In this document: piece by piece, positions 15,995 to 21,454 of the stretch | How the letters are laid out: every line of letters starts with the position of its first letter | Numbering within the stretch: the first letter of the stretch is position 1 | Assembly: GCA_005788935.1 (NCBI GenBank) | Contig: SYAK01000539.1 | Span: 1 to 21,454 of the forward strand | Origin: Pseudomonadota bacterium | Lineage (GTDB): Bacteria > Myxococcota > UBA9042 > PHBI01 | Direction of reading: 5' to 3' | Length of the DNA stretch: 21,454 nucleotides | The notes under the pieces: model-generated | The model's database searches: none | Seen by the model: the letters and a program-made list of their open reading frames with translations, nothing else | What the model was told of the DNA's origin: nothing | Made by a program: the position numbers and the translations under genes

Positions 15995-17326
15995 ATGTCC
16001 GAACCGATGACGTCCGACGAGATCATCCACCTCTGCAAGCAGCACACCCTCTACACCTGGGCGAAGCAGAGCGCCGTCAATCCGATGGCGGTCGCGCGCG
16101 CCGACGGCATCCACTTCTGGACGACCGACGGCAAGCGCTACATCGACTTCAACAGCCAGCTGATGTCGGTCAACATCGGCCACAACCACCCGAAGGTCCG
16201 CGACGCCATCAAGGCGCAGGCCGACGAGCTCATCTTCGCGCACCCGCAGGTCGCGACCGCGGTCCGCGCGCGCCTTGGCAAGATGCTCGCCGAGCTGACG
16301 CCTGGCCCCATCAACACCTTCTTCTTCACGCTCGGCGGGGCCGAGGCGAACGAGAACGCTGTCCGCGCGGCCAAGCTCTTCACGGGCCGCCAGAAGATCG
16401 TCGTCCGACACCGCGCCTACCACGGCGGCACGAACCTCACGGTCAACCTGACCGGCGACCCGCGTCGCTGGGCCAACGAGCCCGGCCCGCCAGGCATCAT
16501 CCGCGTCCTCGACCCGCACCCCTACAACTACAGCTTCGGCGACGACGAGGCCACCCGCTGCCGCGAGAACCTCAAGTATTTCGAAGAGGTTCTCATGTAC
16601 GAGAACCCGAAGTCCGTCGCCGCGATCATGGTCGAGACGGTGACGGGCACGAACGGCGTCCTCATCCCGCCACCTGGCTACATGGAAGGCCTCCGCCGCA
16701 TTTGCGACGAGCACGGCATCTGCCTCATCTTCGACGAGGTCATGGCCGGCTTCGGGCGCACTGGAAAGCTCTACGCCTACGAGCACTTCAACGTCGTCCC
16801 CGACATCGTGACGGTCGCCAAGGGCCTCACCTCGTCCTACCTGCCGCTCGGCGCGGTCGGCCTGACCGATCGCATCGCCCAGCACTTCCAGGACAACGTC
16901 TTCTACGGCGGCCTCACCTACAATTCGCACCCGATGCTGCTCGCGGCCGCCGAGGCGAACCTGCAGGTCATGCTCGAGGAGGGCATGATCGCGAACGCCG
17001 CCCGCCTGGAAGCGGTCATGAAGGACGAGATGGCGCGCCTCAAGGCCCGCCACCCGTGCGTCAAGGAGGGCCGTGCGATCGGCCTCTTCGGCATGGTCGA
17101 TCTGCAGAAGAACGCGGCTGGCGAGCCGATGGCGCCGTATAACGGCACGAGCGAGGCCATGGGCAAGCTCGCAAAGGCCTTCGACGAGGCGGGGCTCTTC
17201 ACCTTCGTGCGGTGGAACAACTTCACCTGCAACCCGCCACTCTGCATCACCGAGGCGCAGCTGCGCGAGGCCTTCGCGATCATCGACCGCTGCCTCGACG
17301 TCTGCGACCCGCATTACGAGGGCTGA
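15995..17326 (+). CDS. Class III PLP-dependent aminotransferase
   Basis: A cytoplasmic fold-type I transaminase of 443 residues, full length for the family. The PLP site is complete: a FTLGGAEANENAVRAAK segment (phosphate binding), a HRAYHGGT loop, D247 in FDEVMAGFGRTGK (pyridine nitrogen contact) and the Schiff-base lysine K276 in VAKGLTSSYLPLG. Class III enzymes transfer amino groups between omega-amines or amino acids and keto acids; overall pattern recalls taurine-pyruvate or beta-alanine-pyruvate transaminases, but substrate cannot be fixed by eye. ATG 15995 has GAGGAG 8 nt upstream; ATG 16007 is a possible alternative. The 3' end overlaps the convergent thioredoxin gene by 13 bp. Confidence 0.93.
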   Translation: MSEPMTSDEIIHLCKQHTLYTWAKQSAVNPMAVARADGIHFWTTDGKRYIDFNSQLMSVNIGHNHPKVRDAIKAQADELIFAHPQVATAVRARLGKMLAELTPGPINTFFFTLGGAEANENAVRAAKLFTGRQKIVVRHRAYHGGTNLTVNLTGDPRRWANEPGPPGIIRVLDPHPYNYSFGDDEATRCRENLKYFEEVLMYENPKSVAAIMVETVTGTNGVLIPPPGYMEGLRRICDEHGICLIFDEVMAGFGRTGKLYAYEHFNVVPDIVTVAKGLTSSYLPLGAVGLTDRIAQHFQDNVFYGGLTYNSHPMLLAAAEANLQVMLEEGMIANAARLEAVMKDEMARLKARHPCVKEGRAIGLFGMVDLQKNAAGEPMAPYNGTSEAMGKLAKAFDEAGLFTFVRWNNFTCNPPLCITEAQLREAFAIIDRCLDVCDPHYEG

Positions 17327-17715
17327 GACCCTCCGCCGAAGAGGCTCGCCTTCAGCCGCGACAGAAGCCCTGGCTGGGCTGGGGCGAGCCCGCGCTCGAT
17401 GAGGGCGCGGTAAGCCTCGGGCGGGCGGGCGCCCACGATGTGGCCAAGCACCTCGGCGCCAGGCCGGTCGCGACGCGGCGACAGCAGGATGACGGTCGGA
17501 AGCGCCTGAACCCCGAACGCGCTCATGAGCGCCGGGTTCTGGTCGGCGTCGACCTTCCAGAAGTCGACCTTGCCCGCGTAGTCGGGGGCGAGCCGCTCGA
17601 GGATCGGCGTCACCGCGCGGCAGGGGCCGCACCAGCCCGCCCAGAAGTCGACGAGGACGAGCCCGTCCGCGGCCTGCAGGCGGGTGTCGAAGTGGCGCTG
17701 TTCGATGGCTTCCAT
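17314..17715 (-). CDS. trxA: Thioredoxin
   Basis: A 133-residue thioredoxin-fold disulfide reductase. The active site is WCGPC (C29, C32) in DFWAGWCGPC, and the cis-proline loop ALPT follows at about residue 73-76. There is no signal peptide, so it is cytoplasmic. A short insertion (PRRDRPGAE) and a C-terminal tail of about 25 residues (RLKASLFGGG) make it longer than E. coli thioredoxin (109 residues). The frame is open to 17907, but ATG 17715 is preceded by AGGAAGGA 4 nt upstream and starts at the usual family position. Its last codons overlap the aminotransferase gene. A tandem inverted repeat lies about 150-185 bp upstream. Confidence 0.93.
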   Translation of the reverse strand: MEAIEQRHFDTRLQAADGLVLVDFWAGWCGPCRAVTPILERLAPDYAGKVDFWKVDADQNPALMSAFGVQALPTVILLSPRRDRPGAEVLGHIVGARPPEAYRALIERGLAPAQPGLLSRLKASLFGGGSQPS

Positions 17716-17861
17716 GGGGTCCTTCCTCGCTCGGGGGCGTGAGCCATGGGCCCACGTTGGGGAACCCCCTGCAACATCGGTGCCGAGCGCCCGCACCTCG
17801 CGTCGCCCGGCCACCATGGCCGGGGTCTCGTGGACCCGTCGGCCCGCCCGCGGCGCCGCGA

Positions 17862-17900
17862 TGAAACAATATGTTTCAGCCGTTGGAACAGGATGTTTCA
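17862..17900. promoter_or_regulatory. Two tandem 17-bp inverted repeats (operator-like)
   Basis: TGAAACAATATGTTTCA (17862-17878) is a perfect inverted repeat with 7-bp arms and a 3-bp spacer. A second copy with one arm mismatch, TGGAACAGGATGTTTCA (17884-17900), begins 22 bp later, about two helical turns, placing both on the same DNA face. A further related half, TTCAAACA, follows. The AT-rich block lies between the MopE-like gene and thioredoxin, and resembles operators of TetR- or LexA-type dimeric repressors. The regulator is unknown. Confidence 0.65.
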
Positions 17901-17920
17901 GGTTCAAACATGCTGTGCCG

Positions 17921-19681
17921 TCACTCCGGCCGGCTCGAGGAGAGCAGGCCGACCCGTGAGAGCACCGGCGTCACCGCGACCGAGGTGCTCGCGAACGCGA
18001 CCTCGACCTCGAGGTGGGCCCCGTCGGCGTCAAGCCACAGCGGCGAGCTCGCGGGCGGCATCGGCGGCGCGAAGTCGCTCCAGACCGCAAACGGCAGGGC
18101 CGCGAGCGCCGAGGAGGTCCGCCAGCGGGCGCGGAGCGTCGTGCCAGCAGGGGTCGTCGCGGTCAGAAACAGCCCCTCCCAGCGGGTCCCGCCGAGCGGC
18201 CAGCCCGACAGCGTCATGCGGAAGCTGCCCGCGAGCTGCCCCGCGCCGAGCTGGAGCGCGCCGAGCGGGTCGAGGGCGAGGTTCGTCGCGTGCGGCCCGA
18301 GCGTGAAGAGGCGCGTCGCCGACACCCCCGCCTCGAGCAGGCAGGCGTTGGCGCAGCCACCGCAGGGGGCTGTGACGCCCTCGTCGCGCGCCTGGTCGCA
18401 GTCGTCGTCGCGCCCGTTGCAGGTCTCGGCGGCGCCAGGGAAGACGCCGGGCGCCCGGTCGTCACAGTCGTTGGCCGAGGTGGCGTCCCAGACCCCGTCC
18501 GGATCGGGGGCGCAGAGGCAGCGGGCCGCGGCGGTCGCGCTGCCGAAGCCGTCGCCGTCCGCGTCGGGGCGGAAGCCCGAGCACCCAGAAGCGCCGGGCT
18601 CGTCGATGGCGCCGTCGCAGTCGTCGTCGAGACCGTTGCAGGCCTCGGTGGCCGCCTTGCCGCGGGCGGCGTCGCGCGGAGCGCAGTCCTCCGCGTCGGG
18701 CGTCCCGTCGCCGTCCTCGTCGGGATCGACGCAGTCCGCGACCGCGTCACCGTCGAGGTCGGAGAAGCCCTCGTCGGTGCTCCCGTCGCAGTCCTGGTCG
18801 AGACCGTCGCAGCGCTCGGGCTCGGCGGGCGTCCCAACGCAGCGGAAGGTGCCGCCCGAGCAGACCATGACGCCTGGGCACGTCCCGTGTTCGTTCGCGT
18901 ACGGGCAGGCGTCGCCGAGCGGCAGGTCCTCGTCGATCCGCCCGTCGCAGTCATCGTCGGCGCCGTTGCAGACCTCCGCGACCGGCGGGGTGGCCGAACA
19001 CGCCTCGAGCCCTGCGTCTCCACAGCCGCGGGTGCCGCCGCAGGTGCCGAGCTCGCCGCGCGCGAGGCAGCTCGTGAAGAGCCCTAGGCTGCGGCCCACA
19101 TCGTTGCAACTGCAAGCATCCGCCGCCCGGCACTGCCCCTCGGTCGCCGCGGTCCCAGCGTCATCCGCGCACAGGTCGCCAGCCGGGCCGGGGGTTACGG
19201 AATCACAGGCCATGCCACAAAAACTGCCAGCGTCCCCGTAGGCGAGGCAGCGCGCCCCGACACCCGCGGAGAGCGCCGCGCAGTCGGCGTCCGCCATGCA
19301 CGGCTGGCACAGGGTCGTCGCGCGCTGGAAGCACACCCGGGCCGCGTCGACGCCCGCGTCGAGGACCCGCCCGCAGATCCAGCCGTCCGGGCAGCTCGGG
19401 GTGCAGCCGCGGGTGCAGACCTGGCCGCTCGCGGACGGCACGCAGTAGCCCGACTCGCATTCGCGGTTCTCGGTGCACGCCTCGCCGAAGCCGCGGGCCA
19501 GCTGTGGGCCGGTATCCTCACCGGCTCCCAGGTCGGGAGCTGCCAGGGTGTCGTCTGTCCCCGCGTCTGTCCCCGCGGTGTCGGTCGTCGTCACGCGGTC
19601 GCGGTCGTCATCCCCGCCGCATGCGACGAGTGCGACCACGGCGACGAAGGCGGACAGCGGGGTGGGGCGGCGTGACGGCAC
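17921..19681 (-). CDS. MopE-like lipoprotein with Cys/Asp metal-binding-type motifs
   Basis: The 586-residue protein has a signal peptide and lipobox VAC (C21) followed by GGDDD, then a Thr/Asp-rich spacer. Residues about 68-215 are Cys-rich with spacing seen in Myxococcota surface proteins. Four motifs of the type CNGxDDDCDGxxDE follow (CNGADDDCDGRIDE, CDGLDQDCDGSTDE, CNGLDDDCDGAIDE, CNGRDDDCDQARDE), the signature of the putative metal-binding (MopE) repeat. Asp-rich DxDGDxxxD stretches lie between them and look calcium-binding. The last roughly 130 residues are a Cys-poor beta-rich domain of unknown type. The start is GTG at 19681 with GGAGG 5 nt upstream. It lies 48 bp after the DJ-1 gene and could be co-transcribed. 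Likely displayed on the cell surface. Confidence 0.9.
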   Translation of the reverse strand: MPSRRPTPLSAFVAVVALVACGGDDDRDRVTTTDTAGTDAGTDDTLAAPDLGAGEDTGPQLARGFGEACTENRECESGYCVPSASGQVCTRGCTPSCPDGWICGRVLDAGVDAARVCFQRATTLCQPCMADADCAALSAGVGARCLAYGDAGSFCGMACDSVTPGPAGDLCADDAGTAATEGQCRAADACSCNDVGRSLGLFTSCLARGELGTCGGTRGCGDAGLEACSATPPVAEVCNGADDDCDGRIDEDLPLGDACPYANEHGTCPGVMVCSGGTFRCVGTPAEPERCDGLDQDCDGSTDEGFSDLDGDAVADCVDPDEDGDGTPDAEDCAPRDAARGKAATEACNGLDDDCDGAIDEPGASGCSGFRPDADGDGFGSATAAARCLCAPDPDGVWDATSANDCDDRAPGVFPGAAETCNGRDDDCDQARDEGVTAPCGGCANACLLEAGVSATRLFTLGPHATNLALDPLGALQLGAGQLAGSFRMTLSGWPLGGTRWEGLFLTATTPAGTTLRARWRTSSALAALPFAVWSDFAPPMPPASSPLWLDADGAHLEVEVAFASTSVAVTPVLSRVGLLSSSRPE

Positions 19682-19729
19682 GGAGGCCTCCGGGGCTCGA
19701 GGGGCCGGGTTCCCGGCGGCGGGTGACGC

Positions 19730-20287
19730 TCAGAGGGCGAGTTCGCGCGCGAGATCGGCGGCCGCGGGGGCCCCGAAGAGCGCCTCGACAAGGGCGAGGG
19801 CGAAGGGTACCGAGGTCCCGGGCCCGCGCCCGGTGATGACGCCCGGGGCCGTCACGACGGGTGCGTCGCGCCAGTCGGAGAACGCCGCGAGCGCCTCGCG
19901 CGACCCCGGCCAGCTGGTGATGGGCGTCGTCGTCGGCAGCCCGGCCGCCGCGAGCAGGGTCGGGGCGGCACAGATGGCGGCGACGAGCCGACCTGACGCG
20001 ATGCGTGCGGCCAGCAGCGCACGCAACGGCGCGCTCTCGGCGAGGGTCGCGACGCCCGGACCGCCTGGCAGGACGACGAGGTCGAAGGCGTCGCCCCACT
20101 CGTCGAGGGCCTCGGCGAGGTCGATGTCCGCCATCACCCGCACCCGGTTCTTCCCCGGGATCGGGTTCGCCGCGCCGACGCTCGCGGTGATGACCTGCGC
20201 GCCAGCGCGGCGCAGCAGGTCGATGGTCGCGATGGCCTCGAGCTCCTCGAAGCCCGGGGCGAGTGGGCACAGCACGCGCTTCTTCAT
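19730..20287 (-). CDS. DJ-1/PfpI family protein
   Basis: A 185-residue cytoplasmic protein of full family length. It has the nucleophile elbow AAICAAP with C106, the partner glutamate E17 in FEELEAI (equivalent of DJ-1 Glu18), the LPGG loop, and GRGPGTS near the end, all as in human DJ-1 and E. coli YajL. The His that DJ-1 has in the THP stretch is missing; the sequence here is ITSWP. The family has been linked to oxidative stress, chaperone and glyoxalase or deglycase activities, and the true role is debated. The start is supported by GGGAG upstream. It is divergent from the FHA regulator gene and is followed by the MopE-like gene. Confidence 0.93.
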   Translation of the reverse strand: MKKRVLCPLAPGFEELEAIATIDLLRRAGAQVITASVGAANPIPGKNRVRVMADIDLAEALDEWGDAFDLVVLPGGPGVATLAESAPLRALLAARIASGRLVAAICAAPTLLAAAGLPTTTPITSWPGSREALAAFSDWRDAPVVTAPGVITGRGPGTSVPFALALVEALFGAPAAADLARELAL

Positions 20288-20422
20288 CCGTCCGCTCCCG
20301 GTCAGGTGGTCAGACCCCGAGAATGCCGGCCGCAGCCGGGCGGGTCAACCTCGGGTCGCGCCGATACGCAAGGTGATGCGCATGGCATGTTCGATGAATA
20401 TCGCCGCGTGCGGTGCCAGCGC

Positions 20423-20452
20423 GTGCCAGCGGCAGCCCGGTCATGCTAGGAT
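20423..20452 (+). promoter_or_regulatory. Candidate promoter of the FHA regulator; possibly leaderless
   Basis: GTGCCA (20423-20428) and TAGGAT (20447-20452) are 18 bp apart. The -10 ends only 6 bp before the ATG at 20459, so transcription would start at or next to the start codon. No ribosome-binding site is visible, consistent with a leaderless transcript. Confidence 0.35.
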
Positions 20453-20458
20453 GCCGCC

Positions 20459-21445
20459 ATGCGTGAGACGACCGGTGAGCCGCGGAGCGATGGACGGGAG
20501 GCGACGCGGGCGGCCGCTGGCAGCCTCGAGCAGCTCGACTTCCGCCGCTTCCGGCTGCGCGTCGGCGATGGCCCGTCCCGCGCCTTCGAGAGCCGCGCGA
20601 TCCTCATCGGCTCGAACCCCGACAGCGACGTCGTCGTCGACCACCCGACGGTCTCGCGCGTCCACGCCCGCCTCGAATACGACGGTCGGGGTTATCGGCT
20701 GACCGATCTGGGCTCGAAGAACGGCGTGACCGTCGACGGCGTCCGCGTCGAGACCGCCTGGCTCGACGAGACGGCGCGCCTCGAGCTCGGCGACGCGGTC
20801 GTCTGGTTCGCGCTCGACGCCGAGCGGGTCGCGGTCGAGCTCGCCCGGGCTGCCCGGCTTGGGCCGCTCGTCGGGCGGTCGGCGCCGATGCGCGAGCTCT
20901 TCGCGCTCGTCACGCGCGTCGCCCCGACGCCTGTCGCGGTGCTCGTCGAGGGCGAGACCGGGACGGGCAAGGAGCTCGTCGCCGAGACGCTCCACGCCGA
21001 GTCCGAGCGGTCTGCGCGCCCCTTCGTCGTCTTCGACTGTGCTGCTGTGGCGCCCGACCACGTCGACCGTGAGCTCTTCGGGGGCGGTACCTCGGGCGGC
21101 CGCTTGGGTGGGGCGGTCGGCGAGGCCGCTGGCGGCACCCTCTTCCTCGACGAGGTCGGTGACCTGCCGCTTGAGGTTCAGGCCCGCCTGTTGCGCGCCC
21201 TCGAAGTCCACAGCGGCCCTGGGGCCGGTCGCGACGGGCGAGGGCTCGAGGCCCGGGTCATCGCCGCCTCCTCGCGCTCGCTCGCGCGCGAGGTCGAGTC
21301 TGGGCACTTCCGCGGCGATCTGCTGATGCGGCACTATGCCGGCACGCGGCTGTTTCCGATGTCCGCGCCCATCGGCGGCACGGCGATGATCGCCGGCTGG
21401 CTGGTCATCGCAGGCTCGGCATTGGCGGGCCGCGGCCGCACCTGA
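20459..21445 (+). CDS. FHA domain plus sigma-54-type AAA+ regulator, ending in foreign sequence
   Basis: The 328-residue frame has an FHA domain (about 32-115) with IGSNPDSD, TVSRVHARL and GSKNGV, then an AAA+ domain (about 138-289) with Walker A GETGTGKE (165-172) and Walker B GGTLFLDE (225-232). FHA domains bind phosphothreonine, so a Ser/Thr kinase pathway is implied. Two features are unusual: the FHA loop that is normally GR is GS, and the sigma-54-contacting GAFTGA loop is absent, with a Gly-rich stretch after ELFG instead. Similarity to the family stops at HFRGDLL (about residue 289). The arginine-finger region, the rest of the AAA+ domain and any DNA-binding domain are missing. The last 39 residues look unrelated (see the separate entry). 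Confidence 0.8.
   Translation: MRETTGEPRSDGREATRAAAGSLEQLDFRRFRLRVGDGPSRAFESRAILIGSNPDSDVVVDHPTVSRVHARLEYDGRGYRLTDLGSKNGVTVDGVRVETAWLDETARLELGDAVVWFALDAERVAVELARAARLGPLVGRSAPMRELFALVTRVAPTPVAVLVEGETGTGKELVAETLHAESERSARPFVVFDCAAVAPDHVDRELFGGGTSGGRLGGAVGEAAGGTLFLDEVGDLPLEVQARLLRALEVHSGPGAGRDGRGLEARVIAASSRSLAREVESGHFRGDLLMRHYAGTRLFPMSAPIGGTAMIAGWLVIAGSALAGRGRT
21326..21445 (+). other. C-terminal fragment resembling a DUF423 membrane protein, fused in frame
   Basis: The tail reads like the last part of a DUF423 protein: TRLFPMSAPIGGT, then a hydrophobic helix MIAGWLVIAGSAL and a basic end. Codon choice also changes: leucine is CTG or TTG with no CTC, and TTT and GCA appear, unlike the CTC-rich genes to the left. 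The shift occurs near CTGCTGATG at about 21320-21328. Family assignment is from memory of the pattern and needs a database search. Confidence 0.55.
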
Positions 21446-21454
21446 TCGCAAACC

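Noticed and set aside
15806..17869. 687-codon minus-strand open frame
   Set aside because: Antisense to the aminotransferase and out of frame with thioredoxin; no recognisable domain.
20421..20447. Possible sigma-54 (-24/-12) promoter from TGGCAC-like bases before the FHA gene
   Set aside because: TGGCAC occurs on the minus strand, but the TTGC element at the required spacing is absent.

Overview
The DNA is very GC-rich (about 70 % by eye). Most genes use CTC for leucine, and most starts are preceded by a purine-rich ribosome-binding site. At least six of the fourteen recognisable proteins look like secreted lipoproteins, several with the rare sequence ACGD or ACGG at the acylated cysteine. 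They carry MopE-type Cys/Asp motifs, CDDGD-type cysteine repeats and lamin-tail domains. Together with an FHA/AAA+ regulator, this points to a predatory or social Myxococcota-type bacterium (class Polyangia, Bradymonadia or similar). This is an inference from gene style; there is no rRNA or other marker gene in the window.

Layout. Positions 1-6314 (minus strand) hold a tight four-gene run. In transcription order it is a DUF5685 protein, a membrane protein with several winged-helix-like segments and a Cys/Gly tract, a nuclease-fold lipoprotein that lacks one catalytic aspartate, and a SWIM/SNF2 helicase cut off by the window start. Positions 6445-7572 (minus) hold a MepA-type murein endopeptidase lipoprotein. 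A divergent control region follows, with an 11-bp direct repeat and a 12-bp palindrome. Positions 7779-9641 (plus) hold a CDDGD-repeat lipoprotein. Positions 9901-12107 (minus) hold an outer-membrane beta-barrel protein and a two-domain lamin-tail lipoprotein. Positions 12248-15918 (plus) hold an RND/MMPL transporter overlapping a lipoprotein by 4 nt. Positions 15995-17326 (plus) hold a class III aminotransferase. Positions 17314-20287 (minus) hold thioredoxin, a MopE-like lipoprotein and a DJ-1/PfpI protein, with a tandem operator-like repeat in front of thioredoxin. Positions 20459-21445 (plus) hold an FHA/sigma-54-type AAA+ regulator whose end is replaced by what looks like the C-terminus of an unrelated DUF423 membrane protein.

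How the genes work together. The window is mostly envelope biology: lipoproteins, a murein hydrolase, an outer-membrane barrel, and an RND transporter with a lipoprotein partner. The two places most likely to hold undescribed biology are the DUF5685/winged-helix membrane protein/nuclease-like/helicase run and the RND-lipoprotein pair. The right-hand end should be treated as a possible misassembly.

No tRNA, rRNA, CRISPR array, insertion sequence or integrase was recognised. No gap between genes exceeds 300 bp. The largest is 9642-9900, between two convergent genes, where only weak short hairpins are visible and no convincing terminator.
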